A DNA stretch of 64,000 nucleotides from Streptococcus parapneumoniae (lineage in GTDB: Bacteria > Bacillota > Bacilli > Lactobacillales > Streptococcaceae). The notes under the pieces were generated by a model. That model was not told the DNA's origin and did not search any database. It worked only from the letters and a program-made list of their open reading frames with translations. The stretch's first letter is position 1, and each line of letters starts with the position of its first letter. The position numbers and the translations under genes were made by a program. This document shows, piece after piece, positions 1-8,525 of the stretch. The stretch lies in contig NZ_AP026968.1 in NCBI RefSeq assembly GCF_037076355.1, positions 574,501 through 638,500 of the forward strand, read 5' to 3'.

Positions 1-1
1 A

Positions 2-337
2 GTAGGTCATGGAGATTCAGTTGATCAGTGGAATGGCCGACGCATCTTTAAGGAAGCTACCGAAGGAAACAAAATCTGTATGGCTGGCATTGACCGCATG
101 GTAGATTACCTTGGAAAAGGTCTGGCAAATATTTGCTACGTTGCCAATCCAGAAGTAGTCATTCTCGGTGGCGGTATCATGGGACAAGAGGCTATCCTCA
201 AACCGAAGATTCGCACAGCTTTAAAAGATGCCTTGGTACCAAGCCTAGCTGAAAAAACACGATTAGAATTTGCCCATCACCAAAATACAGCAGGGATGTT
301 GGGAGCCTACTATCATTTCAAGACAAAACAATCCTAG
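2..337 (+). CDS. nanK: ROK-family sugar kinase, C-terminal part (probable N-acetylmannosamine kinase)
   Basis: The reading frame is open from the left edge, so only the last ~111 residues are present. They include the ROK-type segment VVILGGGIMGQE and a C-terminal helix ending FKTKQS. ROK kinases phosphorylate sugars such as N-acetylmannosamine or glucose in the cytoplasm. Assignment to N-acetylmannosamine kinase is an inference from context: a convergent RpiR/SIS regulator follows, the arrangement I recall for the pneumococcal sialic-acid region. An ATG at 80 lies in frame but is internal. A strong hairpin terminator begins immediately before the stop codon. It could equally be a glucokinase-type ROK protein. 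Confidence 0.75.
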   Translation, partial: VGHGDSVDQWNGRRIFKEATEGNKICMAGIDRMVDYLGKGLANICYVANPEVVILGGGIMGQEAILKPKIRTALKDALVPSLAEKTRLEFAHHQNTAGMLGAYYHFKTKQS

Positions 338-364
338 TTTGGCCCAGCCAAACTAGGATTTTCT
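329..364 (+). terminator. Bidirectional hairpin terminator after nanK (copy 1)
   Basis: Inverted repeat AATCCTAGTTTGGC / GCCAAACTAGGATT with a 3-nt loop, followed by TTTTCT. The left arm overlaps the nanK stop codon. An almost identical hairpin recurs at 1099-1133, on the other side of the toxin-antitoxin pair. Confidence 0.85.
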
Positions 365-376
365 AATCAAGTTCCC

Positions 377-404
377 TTGACTTTCTTTATAATTGTGAGA
401 TAAT
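377..404 (+). promoter_or_regulatory. Promoter of the toxin-antitoxin operon
   Basis: TTGACT (377-382), 16-bp spacer, GATAAT (399-404) preceded by an extended TGA element. It lies between the nanK terminator and the antitoxin start, so the pair has its own transcription unit. Confidence 0.55.
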
Positions 405-433
405 AAATAAAATATATAAAGGAATTATATAAA

Positions 434-721
434 ATGACTATAGCAAATTCAAGTAAAGTTGTGACCTTCCAAGCTAATAGAGAATTAGTAAATGATGCCA
501 TGGAGGTGTTAAAAGAAAAAAATCTCTCTCTTTCATCAGCACTAAGATTATTTTTAAAGAATGTTGCCGTAACAAATGAAGTAGATTTACTGAGTGAAGA
601 GGAATTAGAGAAGGAGTATTTATTTAGGCAATTACAAGCAGAAGTTCAAGAAAGTTATGCCAAGATTGAGGCTGGAAATTACTTGACAGATGAGGATGTC
701 GTGACACGCTATGAATTATAA
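434..721 (+). CDS. RelB/DinJ-type antitoxin
   Basis: 95-residue protein. The N-terminal part (VVTFQANRELVNDAMEVLKEKN, split here as VVTFQANREL and VNDAMEVLKEKN) resembles the ribbon-helix-helix DNA-binding domain of RelB/DinJ antitoxins. It is followed by a helical, acidic C-terminal tail that would wrap the toxin. The stop codon overlaps the start of the downstream toxin by 11 nt, the usual antitoxin-first coupled arrangement. Antitoxins of this class neutralise the toxin and repress their own promoter, here probably the one at 377-404. The AT-rich sequence and insertion between duplicated terminators suggest horizontal acquisition. The exact subfamily is not certain. Confidence 0.7.
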   Translation: MTIANSSKVVTFQANRELVNDAMEVLKEKNLSLSSALRLFLKNVAVTNEVDLLSEEELEKEYLFRQLQAEVQESYAKIEAGNYLTDEDVVTRYEL

Positions 722-1061
722 AAAATATAGGATTTTGTATTCTCCTAGAGTGATTGATAGTCTGGATAAAATATATCAGTATATAGCGGAGGAAATTGGT
801 TCAGTAGAGGCTGCGAGACGAAAAGTGGCGAGTATCAGAAAAGATATGAATCGGCTAGAAATTTTCCCTCAAGCTGGATTTGATGCCGATGAAAAATTTG
901 GTAAGAAATTAGATCCTCACTACCAAACGCGAGGGTTGACCTTGAGTAAGGATTACATCGTATTATATACAATTGTTGAGGATACCGTCAGGCTTGCTTA
1001 TTTACTCCCTTCAAAAAGTGATTACATGAAATTATTTAAGACTAAGTCAAGATACGACTAA
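711..1061 (+). CDS. RelE/ParE-superfamily toxin
   Basis: 116-residue basic protein with the RelE/ParE plan: an N-terminal beta strand (YRILYSPRVIDSLDKIYQYI), a helical hairpin, then the strand-rich segment ending DTVRLAYLLPSKSDYMKLF. RelE-type toxins cleave mRNA in the ribosome; ParE-type toxins poison gyrase. Sequence alone does not separate these here. It overlaps the antitoxin by 11 nt, so translation is likely coupled. The ATG at 711 is the only sensible start. It is somewhat longer than typical RelE (~90 residues), with an insert around FDADEKFGKKLDPHYQTRG. Confidence 0.7.
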   Translation: MNYKKYRILYSPRVIDSLDKIYQYIAEEIGSVEAARRKVASIRKDMNRLEIFPQAGFDADEKFGKKLDPHYQTRGLTLSKDYIVLYTIVEDTVRLAYLLPSKSDYMKLFKTKSRYD

Positions 1062-1097
1062 TTCATAATCTAGAAGAGGGATGTTTGGTGATGAATA

Positions 1098-1135
1098 AAA
1101 ATCCTAGTTTGGCTCAGCCAAACTAGGATTTTCTG
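1098..1135. terminator. Bidirectional hairpin terminator (copy 2)
   Basis: AAAATCCTAGTTTGGC TCA GCCAAACTAGGATTTT is the same hairpin as at 329-364 apart from the loop. It overlaps the 3' end of the RpiR gene on the minus strand and can stop transcription from both sides. Confidence 0.85.
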
Positions 1136-1974
1136 ACACGTTTTTGTCTACGATAGCCGTTGAGTTTCTTATTTTCCCAGTAGCTATTAAAGATTTTTTC
1201 CTTGCTTTCGCGATTGATTTCCAAAAAGTAGGCATAAATCAAATCGATAAAGAAGAGCATAGGAAGTTGAGCGGATATTCGTTGGATGTAGGAAGGTTGG
1301 CTGTGGCTAGCAACGAGAACGGTCTCTGTATAGGTCTGGCTATCTTTATTGGGAACACTTGAAAAGAGTACAGTCTTTGCCCCCATCTCCTTGGCATCTA
1401 GTAGACTATCTAAAATAGAAGGTGTTGTACCAGAAAGTGAGAAACCAAGTACGAGACAATTTTCGTCCATAATACTGGTTGTCCAGGCAAAGCCGTCTTG
1501 ATCGGTCAAAGCTTCGCAGACCACACCCAGACGCATGAAGCGCAATTTCATTTCACGAGCAACAAGGCCAGAACTCCCTGTTCCGAAGAAGTAGACACGC
1601 TCAGCATCTTCGATTAATTGGGCAATTCGTTCTAGTTGGACTTCGTCAATCAAGTCTTGTGTTTGTTCCCTCATATTGCTATAGCTTCTGAGGACTCGTT
1701 TGGTCAGTGGACTGTGCTTGGAGACTTGGTTGGCTTGATTTTCTGCCTGATGTTGGTATTGGAAAATAAATTCTCGGTAGCCAGTAAAGCCACACTTTTT
1801 AGCAAAGCGGGTCAGAGCAGCCTGAGAGATATGTAATTTTTGAGTGACCTGTTGGGAGGAAAGGTCATCTTGAATGGTTTCTGCTTGCAAAAAATAGCGA
1901 GCGATTTCTTGCTCTAGGTCTGTCATTTCTTCAAAATGTGAATCAATGACAGTTGCGATATCTGGTTTGTCCAT
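1123..1974 (-). CDS. RpiR-family transcriptional regulator (HTH + SIS domain)
   Basis: 283 residues. An N-terminal RpiR helix-turn-helix is followed by a SIS sugar-phosphate-binding domain with the characteristic FFGTGSSG loop near residue 130 and a second LSGTTPS loop near 180. Such regulators sense phosphosugars and control sugar catabolism. Adjacency and convergence with the nanK-like kinase suggest a role in amino-sugar or sialic-acid use, which is inference. Start at 1974 (MDKPDIATVIDSHFEEM) is preceded by GGAG. An extended -10 element lies upstream at 2037-2045. The C-terminus is basic (RRQKRVRKS) and overlaps the terminator. Confidence 0.85.
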   Translation of the reverse strand: MDKPDIATVIDSHFEEMTDLEQEIARYFLQAETIQDDLSSQQVTQKLHISQAALTRFAKKCGFTGYREFIFQYQHQAENQANQVSKHSPLTKRVLRSYSNMREQTQDLIDEVQLERIAQLIEDAERVYFFGTGSSGLVAREMKLRFMRLGVVCEALTDQDGFAWTTSIMDENCLVLGFSLSGTTPSILDSLLDAKEMGAKTVLFSSVPNKDSQTYTETVLVASHSQPSYIQRISAQLPMLFFIDLIYAYFLEINRESKEKIFNSYWENKKLNGYRRQKRVRKS

Positions 1975-2036
1975 AGGGAAGGCTCCTTTAAATGAGTCGT
2001 GTTGGAAAAAGACTAGATTATTGAACTGTTACATTC

Positions 2037-2045
2037 ATTATAACA
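2037..2045 (-). promoter_or_regulatory. -10 region of the RpiR gene
   Basis: Read on the minus strand this is TG-T-TATAAT, an extended -10. It lies ~62 bp upstream of the ATG, divergent from the pbp2b promoter. Confidence 0.5.
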
Positions 2046-2134
2046 TATAATATAGGGATGAATAAATAAAAACGTATCTTACTGTAAAAACGAAAAAAAG
2101 CTTCTTTCTTTTCCATAATTTTCTGCTCAAATTG

Positions 2135-2143
2135 TGGTACAAT
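2135..2143 (+). promoter_or_regulatory. Extended -10 of pbp2b
   Basis: TG-G-TACAAT ~25 bp upstream of the first pbp2b start codon. No good -35 hexamer is visible, consistent with extended -10 use in streptococci. Confidence 0.5.
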
Positions 2144-2167
2144 TAAGAGTAAGATTTTAAGTTAGAA

Positions 2168-4225
2168 ATGAGACTGATTTGTATGAGAAAATTTAACAGC
2201 CATTCGATTCCGATTCGGCTTAATTTATTGTTTTCAATCGTCATTTTACTCTTTATGACCATTATTGGTCGTTTGTTGTATATGCAGGTTTTGAACAAGG
2301 ATTTTTACGAAAAAAAGCTAGCCTCAGCTAGTCAGACCAAGGTCACAACCAGTTCTGCCCGTGGGGAAATTTATGATGCTAGTGGAAAACCTTTGGTAGA
2401 AAATACGTTAAAACAGGTTGTTTCCTTTACGCGTAGCAATAAAATGACGGCTACAGACTTAAAAGAAATAGCTAAAAAGTTACTGACTTATGTGAGCATC
2501 AGTTCGCCAAATTTAACAGAACGCCAGCTGGCTGATTACTATTTGGCTGATCCTGAAATCTATAAAAAAACAGTGGAAGCTCTCCCAAGTGAGAAACGCT
2601 TGGATTCAGATGGCAATCGCCTATCCGAATCAGAACTGTATAACAATGCGGTCGATAGTGTCCCAACAAGTCAACTAAACTATACAGAGGATGAAAAGAA
2701 AGAAATCTATCTTTTTAGTCAGTTAAATGCTGTTGGAAACTTTGCGACAGGAACCATTGTGACAGATCCTCTAAATGATTCTCAGGTGGCTGTTATTGCC
2801 TCTATTTCAAAGGAGATGCCTGGCATTAGTATTTCTACTTCTTGGGATCGAAAGATTTTGGAAACTTCCCTTTCTTCTATAGTAGGGAGTGTATCCAGTG
2901 AAAAAGCTGGTCTCCCAGCGGAAGAAGCAGAAGCCTATCTTAAAAAAGGCTATTCTCTAAATGACCGTGTTGGAACCTCCTATTTGGAAAAGCAATATGA
3001 AGAGACCTTACAAGGGAAACGCTCGGTAAAAGAAATCCATCTGGATAAATATGGCAATATGGAAAGTGTGGATACAATTGAGGAAGGTAGTAAGGGAAAC
3101 AATATCAAACTGACCATTGATTTGGCCTTCCAAGATAGCGTGGATGCTTTGCTGAAAAGTTATTTCAATTCCGAGCTAGGAAATGGTGGAGCTAAGTATT
3201 CTGAAGGCGTGTATGCAGTCGCCCTTAACCCCAAAACAGGTGCTGTTTTGTCTATGTCAGGACTCAAACATGACCTGAAAACGGGAGACTTGACGCCTGA
3301 TTCCTTGGGAACGGTAACCAATGTCTTTGTCCCAGGGTCAGTAGTTAAGGCCGCTACCATCAGCTCAGGTTGGGAAAATGGTGTTTTATCAGGAAACCAA
3401 ACCTTAACAGATCAGCCTATTGTTTTCCAAGGTTCAGCTCCAATTTATTCTTGGTATAAATTGGCATATGGATCTTTTCCTATTACAGCTGTGGAAGCCT
3501 TGGAGTATTCTTCTAATGCCTATATGGTTCAAACGGCTTTGGGCATTATGGGTCAGACCTATCAACCCAATATGTTTGTTCTAACTAACAATTTAGAATC
3601 CGCCATGGGGAAACTTCGCTCGACATTTGCGGAATATGGTCTTGGAGCCTCAACAGGCATTGACCTTCCAGATGAGTCAACTGGTTTTATACCAAAAGAG
3701 TATAATTTTGCTAATTACATTACCAATGCCTTTGGTCAGTTTGATAACTATACGCCGATGCAGTTGGCTCAGTATGTAGCAACTATTGCAAATGATGGTG
3801 TTCGTGTGGCTCCTCGTATTGTTGAAGGCATTTATGGAAATAATGATAAGGGAGGCCTAGGCGACTTGATTCAGCAACTGCAACCGACAGAGATGAATAA
3901 GGTCAATATATCCGACTCCGATATGAGTGTCTTGCACCAAGGTTTTTATCAGGTTGCTCATGGGACTAGCGGATTGACAACTGGACGTGCCTTTTCAAAT
4001 GGTGCCTTGGTATCTATTAGCGGAAAAACGGGTACAGCCGAAAGCTATGTGGCAGATGGTCAGGAAGCAACCAATACCAATGCGGTAGCCTATGGCCCAT
4101 CTGATAATCCCCAAATCGCTGTTGCAGTGGTCTTTCCTCATAATACCAATCTAACAAATGGTGTAGGACCTTCCATTGCGCGTGATATTATCAATCTGTA
4201 TCAAAAATACCATCCAATGAATTAG
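2168..4225 (+). CDS. pbp2b: Penicillin-binding protein 2B (class B transpeptidase), mosaic low-affinity type
   Basis: 685 residues from 2168; the commonly numbered 680-residue form starts at 2183 (MRKFNSHSI). One N-terminal membrane anchor (about residues 20-42), a PBP dimerisation domain, then the transpeptidase with active-site SVVK (in [10 protein letters not shown]), SSN (in EYSSNAYM) and KTG (SGKTGTAES). It cross-links peptidoglycan in peripheral cell wall growth. In 680-numbering, codon 446 (3518-3520) is Ala after SSN where susceptible alleles have Thr, and codon 476 (3608-3610) is Gly where they have Glu. The stretch before SSN ([12 protein letters not shown]) also departs from the susceptible sequence as I recall it. 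These are known marks of resistant alleles. recR follows after 10 nt. Confidence 0.97.
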   Translation: MRLICMRKFNSHSIPIRLNLLFSIVILLFMTIIGRLLYMQVLNKDFYEKKLASASQTKVTTSSARGEIYDASGKPLVENTLKQVVSFTRSNKMTATDLKEIAKKLLTYVSISSPNLTERQLADYYLADPEIYKKTVEALPSEKRLDSDGNRLSESELYNNAVDSVPTSQLNYTEDEKKEIYLFSQLNAVGNFATGTIVTDPLNDSQVAVIASISKEMPGISISTSWDRKILETSLSSIVGSVSSEKAGLPAEEAEAYLKKGYSLNDRVGTSYLEKQYEETLQGKRSVKEIHLDKYGNMESVDTIEEGSKGNNIKLTIDLAFQDSVDALLKSYFNSELGNGGAKYSEGVYAVALNPKTGAVLSMSGLKHDLKTGDLTPDSLGTVTNVFVPGSVVKAATISSGWENGVLSGNQTLTDQPIVFQGSAPIYSWYKLAYGSFPITAVEALEYSSNAYMVQTALGIMGQTYQPNMFVLTNNLESAMGKLRSTFAEYGLGASTGIDLPDESTGFIPKEYNFANYITNAFGQFDNYTPMQLAQYVATIANDGVRVAPRIVEGIYGNNDKGGLGDLIQQLQPTEMNKVNISDSDMSVLHQGFYQVAHGTSGLTTGRAFSNGALVSISGKTGTAESYVADGQEATNTNAVAYGPSDNPQIAVAVVFPHNTNLTNGVGPSIARDIINLYQKYHPMN

Positions 4226-4235
4226 AAAGGAAATT

Positions 4236-4832
4236 ATGCTTTATCCAACACCCATTGCCAAGCTGATTGACAGTTATTCCAAGTTACCAGGTATCGGGAT
4301 TAAGACGGCTACGCGTCTGGCCTTTTATACGATTGGGATGTCTGATGATGATGTCAATGAATTTGCAAAAAATCTCCTTTCTGCTAAGAGAGAATTGACC
4401 TACTGTTCCATTTGTGGACGTTTGACAGACGACGACCCTTGCTCTATCTGTACCGATCCGACTCGTGACCAGACAACGATTTTGGTGCTAGAGGATAGTC
4501 GGGATGTGGCAGCCATGGAAAACATCCAAGAATACCATGGCCTCTATCATGTCCTGCATGGCCTTATTTCTCCTATGAATGGTATCAGTCCAGATGATAT
4601 CAATCTCAAGAGTCTCATGACTCGTCTGATGGATAGTGAGGTTTCAGAAGTAATCGTAGCAACCAATGCCACAGCAGATGGGGAAGCGACTTCCATGTAT
4701 CTTTCCCGCTTACTCAAGCCAGCTGGGATTAAGGTCACTCGCCTGGCACGAGGCCTTGCTGTGGGAGCAGATATCGAGTATGCGGACGAAGTGACCCTCT
4801 TACGGGCTATTGAAAATCGAACAGAGTTGTAA
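4236..4832 (+). CDS. recR: Recombination mediator RecR
   Basis: 198 residues, normal family length. N-terminal helix-hairpin-helix ([16 protein letters not shown]), a four-cysteine zinc finger ([16 protein letters not shown]), then a Toprim domain ([16 protein letters not shown]) and a C-terminal Walker-B-like region. It works with RecO/RecF to load RecA at single-stranded gaps. It starts 10 nt after pbp2b with AGAAAGGA as ribosome binding site, so the two are probably co-transcribed, as in other streptococci. Confidence 0.96.
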   Translation: MLYPTPIAKLIDSYSKLPGIGIKTATRLAFYTIGMSDDDVNEFAKNLLSAKRELTYCSICGRLTDDDPCSICTDPTRDQTTILVLEDSRDVAAMENIQEYHGLYHVLHGLISPMNGISPDDINLKSLMTRLMDSEVSEVIVATNATADGEATSMYLSRLLKPAGIKVTRLARGLAVGADIEYADEVTLLRAIENRTEL

Positions 4833-4875
4833 GTGTAGACAAATTTACGAACTCCATTCATTTATAAAAAATCAA

Positions 4876-4916
4876 GGAGGCTGAAAATCGTTCCTATCGG
4901 CCTCTTTTTGTATAGT
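4876..4916 (+). terminator. Possible terminator after recR
   Basis: GAGGC ... GCCTC with an ~18-nt loop followed by TTTTTG. The stem is short, so this is a moderate call. Confidence 0.4.
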
Positions 4917-4959
4917 GTGATGGGTAGTATCAGGTTCAAATTTTAAAAAAACAAGCAAA

Positions 4960-4974
4960 TATGATATACTAAAG
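4960..4974 (+). promoter_or_regulatory. Promoter -10 of ddl
   Basis: ATATGATATACT about 35-45 nt upstream of the ddl ATG, a TATACT-like -10 with TG upstream. No clear -35 is visible. Confidence 0.4.
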
Positions 4975-5007
4975 AGCGAGTATTCTAGTAGAATTAGGAC
5001 AAATGAT

Positions 5008-6051
5008 ATGAAACAAACGATTATTCTTTTATACGGTGGACGGAGTGCGGAACGCGAAGTCTCTGTCCTTTCAGCTGAGAGTGTCATGCGTGCGGTCAAT
5101 TACAACCGTTTCACAGTTAAGACTTTCTTTATCAGTCAGTCAGGTGACTTTATCAAAACACAGGAATTTAGTCAGACTCCGGGGCAAGAGGACCGTCTCA
5201 TGACCAATGAAACCATTGATTGGGATAAGAAAGTTGCACCAAGTGCCATCTACGAAGAAGGGGCAGTTGTCTTTCCAGTTCTTCACGGTCCGATGGGAGA
5301 AGATGGTTCTGTTCAAGGATTCTTGGAAGTTTTGAAAATGCCGTATGTCGGCTGTAATATCTTGTCATCTAGTCTTGCCATGGATAAAATCACGACCAAG
5401 CGTGTGTTAGAATCTGCTGGCATTGCCCAAGTTCCTCATGTGGCTATCGTTGAAGGCGATGATGTGACTGCTAAAATCGCTGAAGTGGAAGAAAAATTGG
5501 CTTATCCAGTCTTCACCAAACCGTCAAACATGGGGTCTAGTGTCGGTATTTCTAAGTCTGAAAATCAAGAAGAACTTCGTCAGGCTTTGGAACTTGCCTT
5601 TCAATATGACAGCCGTGTCTTGGTAGAGCAAGGAGTAAATGCCCGTGAAATTGAGGTTGGCCTCTTGGGTAACTACGATGTCAAGAGCACGCTACCTGGA
5701 GAAGTTGTCAAGGACGTTGCCTTTTATGACTACGATGCCAAGTATATTGATAACAAGATTACTATGGATATTCCTGCCAAAATCAGTGATGATGTGGTAG
5801 CTGTCATGCGTCAAAATGCAGAAACGGCCTTCCGTGCCATTGGTGGCCTCGGTCTCTCTCGTTGCGATTTCTTCTATACAGATAAGGGAGAGATTTTTCT
5901 AAACGAGCTTAATACCATGCCAGGTTTCACCCAGTGGTCAATGTATCCACTGCTTTGGGACAATATGGGAATCAGCTACCCAGAACTAATCGAGCGTTTG
6001 GTTGACCTTGCCAAGGAAAGTTTTGACAAGCGCGAAGCGCATTTGCTATAA
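5008..6051 (+). CDS. ddl: D-alanine-D-alanine ligase
   Basis: 347 residues, typical for Ddl. N-terminal [16 protein letters not shown], central ATP-grasp domain ([15 protein letters not shown]) and C-terminal [18 protein letters not shown] are all signature segments. It makes the D-Ala-D-Ala dipeptide that MurF then adds to the UDP-muramyl tripeptide, and MurF is the next gene. The Phe residue in the [15 protein letters not shown] loop is compatible with D-Ala rather than D-Lac specificity, so no vancomycin-type ligase is indicated. Confidence 0.96.
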   Translation: MKQTIILLYGGRSAEREVSVLSAESVMRAVNYNRFTVKTFFISQSGDFIKTQEFSQTPGQEDRLMTNETIDWDKKVAPSAIYEEGAVVFPVLHGPMGEDGSVQGFLEVLKMPYVGCNILSSSLAMDKITTKRVLESAGIAQVPHVAIVEGDDVTAKIAEVEEKLAYPVFTKPSNMGSSVGISKSENQEELRQALELAFQYDSRVLVEQGVNAREIEVGLLGNYDVKSTLPGEVVKDVAFYDYDAKYIDNKITMDIPAKISDDVVAVMRQNAETAFRAIGGLGLSRCDFFYTDKGEIFLNELNTMPGFTQWSMYPLLWDNMGISYPELIERLVDLAKESFDKREAHLL

Positions 6052-6059
6052 AATGAAAG

Positions 6060-6124
6060 AGAGGGTAGGAGCCAGAACCATCACTGCAAGGTGATCATAG
6101 TTCTCGGACTTCGACCCTTTTTAA
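6060..6124 (+). promoter_or_regulatory. Structured ddl-murF intergenic RNA, probable terminator or attenuator
   Basis: Nested arms AGGGT/ACCCT, AGAAC/GTTCT and ATCAC/GTGAT surround the loop TGCAAG, and the outer arm runs into TTTTTAAAGGAG. The T run makes a terminator likely. The murF ribosome binding site follows directly, so some read-through must occur or murF has its own weak promoter. Confidence 0.45.
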
Positions 6125-6134
6125 AGGAGTAGAA

Positions 6135-7508
6135 ATGAAATTAACAATCCATGAAGTGACTCAAGTTGTAGGAGCTAAAAATGATATCAGCATCTTTGAG
6201 AACACCCAGTTAGAGAAGGCTGAGTTTGACAGTCGCTTAATCGCGACGGGGGACTTGTTTGTGCCCCTCAAAGGTGCGCGTGACGGTCATGACTTTATCG
6301 AAACAGCTTTTGACAATGGCGCTGCTGTAACCCTGTCTGAGAAAGAGCTTGCAAATCATCCTTACATTTTAGTAGACGATGTGTTGACTGCCTTTCAACA
6401 ACTAGCTGCCTACTATCTTGAGAAAATGGCTGTTGATGTCTTTGCAGTTACAGGTTCAAATGGCAAGACAACGACCAAGGATATGTTGGCGCACTTGCTA
6501 TCAACAACCTACAAAACCTACAAAACACAAGGCAATTACAATAACGAGATCGGCCTTCCCTACACAGTTCTTCATATGCCTGAAGGAACAGAAAAGTTGG
6601 TTTTGGAGATGGGGCAGGATCACTTGGGCGATATTCATCTCTTGTCTGAGTTGGCTCATCCAAAGACAGCCATCGTGACCTTGGTTGGAGAAGCCCATTT
6701 GGCCTTTTTCAAAGACCGTTCGGAGATCGCTAAAGGGAAAATGCAAATTGCAGATGGTATGGTATCGGGTTCCTTGCTTTTGGCACCAGCTGACTCCATT
6801 GTAGAGGACTACTTGCCAACAGATAAAAAGGTAGTCCGTTTTGGGCCAGGAGCAGAGTTGGAAATTACAGACTTGATTGAGCGCAAGGACAGTCTGACCT
6901 TTAAGGCTAATTTCTTGGAACAAGCCCTCGATTTGCCAGTGACTGGTAAGTACAATGCCACCAATGCTATGATTGCGTCCTATGTTGTCCTACAAGAAGG
7001 GGTTTCAGAGGAGCAAATTCGTCAGGCCTTCCAAAATCTTGAATTGACGCGTAATCGTACCGAGTGGAAGAAAGCAGCCAATGGAGCAGATATCCTATCA
7101 GATGTGTATAATGCCAACCCAACTGCTATGAAGCTGATTTTAGAGACTTTCTCTGCCATCCCAGCCAATGAAGGTGGCAAAAAAATTGCTGTCTTGGCGG
7201 ATATGAAGGAACTTGGTGACCAGTCTGTTCAACTCCATAACCAGATGATTTTGAGTCTCTCTCCAGATGTGCTTGATACCGTGATTTTCTATGGAGAAGA
7301 CATTGCTGAATTAGCCAAATTGGCCAGTCAAATGTTCCCAATTGGCCACGTTTACTACTTCAAGAAAACAGAAGACCAAGACCAATTTGAAGACCTAGTC
7401 AAGCAGGTCAAGGAAAGTCTAGGAGCCCACGACCAAATCCTACTCAAAGGCTCCAATTCTATGAATCTAGCCAAATTGGTAGAAAGTTTAGAACATGAAG
7501 ACAAGTGA
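6135..7508 (+). CDS. murF: UDP-N-acetylmuramoyl-tripeptide--D-alanyl-D-alanine ligase
   Basis: 457 residues, normal for MurF. N-terminal Mur domain, ATP-binding loop GSNGKTTTKDML near residue 107, a central ligase domain (NYNNEIGLPYTVL, VLEMGQDHLGDI) and a C-terminal domain with DVYNANPTAMK. It adds D-Ala-D-Ala to the UDP-MurNAc tripeptide in the cytoplasm, the product of the upstream ddl gene. AAGGAG lies 7 nt before the ATG. Confidence 0.96.
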   Translation: MKLTIHEVTQVVGAKNDISIFENTQLEKAEFDSRLIATGDLFVPLKGARDGHDFIETAFDNGAAVTLSEKELANHPYILVDDVLTAFQQLAAYYLEKMAVDVFAVTGSNGKTTTKDMLAHLLSTTYKTYKTQGNYNNEIGLPYTVLHMPEGTEKLVLEMGQDHLGDIHLLSELAHPKTAIVTLVGEAHLAFFKDRSEIAKGKMQIADGMVSGSLLLAPADSIVEDYLPTDKKVVRFGPGAELEITDLIERKDSLTFKANFLEQALDLPVTGKYNATNAMIASYVVLQEGVSEEQIRQAFQNLELTRNRTEWKKAANGADILSDVYNANPTAMKLILETFSAIPANEGGKKIAVLADMKELGDQSVQLHNQMILSLSPDVLDTVIFYGEDIAELAKLASQMFPIGHVYYFKKTEDQDQFEDLVKQVKESLGAHDQILLKGSNSMNLAKLVESLEHEDK

Positions 7509-7556
7509 TTTTGTCAAACATTTACGTATTTCTAAATCCATTTTTCTTAAGTAGCA

Positions 7557-7565
7557 TGGTATAAT
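7557..7565 (+). promoter_or_regulatory. Extended -10 promoter of the TIGR02206-type membrane gene
   Basis: TG-G-TATAAT is a perfect extended -10, ~38 nt before the ATG at 7603. Confidence 0.6.
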
Positions 7566-7602
7566 AAAATGCAGGAAAATTTTGAATCATGAGGAAGACT
7601 AA

Positions 7603-8307
7603 ATGAATTTATGGGATATTTTTTTTACAACTCAGGCAACCGAGCCGCCCAAATTTGACCTTTTTTGGTATGTCAGTATATTTACACTCTTGGCTTTGAT
7701 CTTTTATACAGCCTATCGTTATCGTGAAAAGAAGGTTTACCAACGATTTTTCCAGATTTTACAGGCCGTTCAGTTAATCCTACTTTATGGTTGGTACTGG
7801 GTCAATCATATGCCACTATCAGAAAGCTTACCCTTTTACCATTGCCGTATGGCCATGTTTGTGGTACTTTTGCTTCCTGGTCAGTCCAAATATAGGCAGT
7901 ATTTTGCATTACTAGGAACATTTGGGACATTAGCAGCCTTTGTTTATCCAGTGTCAGATGCCTATCCTTTCCCCCATATCACCATTTTATCCTTTATTTT
8001 TGGGCATTTAGCACTCTTGGGGAACTCTCTGGTTTATCTCTTGAGACAGTATAATGCGCGATTGCTGGATGTGAAGGGGATTTTTCTCATGACCTTTGCA
8101 TTAAATGCTTTGATTTTTATGGTCAATTTGGTAACAGGTGGAGATTACGGATTCTTGACAAAACCGCCATTGGTTGGAGATCACGGCTTAGTGGCTAATT
8201 ATTTAATCGTTTCTCTGGCCCTGTCAGCAGCGATTACGTTGACAAAGAAAATTTTAGAACTATTTTTAGAACAAGAAGCAGAAAAAATGATTGCAAAGAA
8301 AGCTTAA
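7603..8307 (+). CDS. Multi-pass membrane protein, YwaF/TIGR02206-like
   Basis: 234 residues with about six to seven hydrophobic segments, starting with the short N-terminal leader MNLWDIFFTTQATEPPKF and ending in a lysine-rich cytoplasmic tail (EAEKMIAKKA). The pattern HCRMAMFVVLLLPG plus the late GDYGFLTKPP resembles the YwaF/TIGR02206 family of conserved Firmicutes membrane proteins of unknown function. It has its own extended -10 promoter and its own terminator, so it is not part of the murF or ftsA units despite lying between them. Confidence 0.75.
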   Translation: MNLWDIFFTTQATEPPKFDLFWYVSIFTLLALIFYTAYRYREKKVYQRFFQILQAVQLILLYGWYWVNHMPLSESLPFYHCRMAMFVVLLLPGQSKYRQYFALLGTFGTLAAFVYPVSDAYPFPHITILSFIFGHLALLGNSLVYLLRQYNARLLDVKGIFLMTFALNALIFMVNLVTGGDYGFLTKPPLVGDHGLVANYLIVSLALSAAITLTKKILELFLEQEAEKMIAKKA

Positions 8308-8328
8308 CACAGAGCTTTCTTTTTTTGT
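8295..8328 (+). terminator. Terminator after the membrane protein gene
   Basis: AAGAAAGCT / AGCTTTCTT, 8-nt loop, followed by TTTTTT. The left arm overlaps the last codons. Confidence 0.85.
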
Positions 8329-8435
8329 CTTAGAGAGTTTTTACAAGCAGCTTACAAAATAAGAATTTCTGAACATAGAAACTCAAAAAATGGCTGGGAA
8401 ATTTAGGAAAAAAGCAAGCACGATTAAATTTTTTG

Positions 8436-8444
8436 TGTTATAAT
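8436..8444 (+). promoter_or_regulatory. Extended -10 promoter of ftsA
   Basis: TG-T-TATAAT about 80 nt upstream of the ftsA ATG. This is the likely start of the division cluster transcript. The leader between them has no obvious other gene. Confidence 0.6.
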
Positions 8445-8525
8445 ATTCTGTGAATAGCTATGCCTATGTTTAGCTATGGAATAATACGAAGTGCGAAACT
8501 TGGAAGATAGAGAGGATGCGATGTA

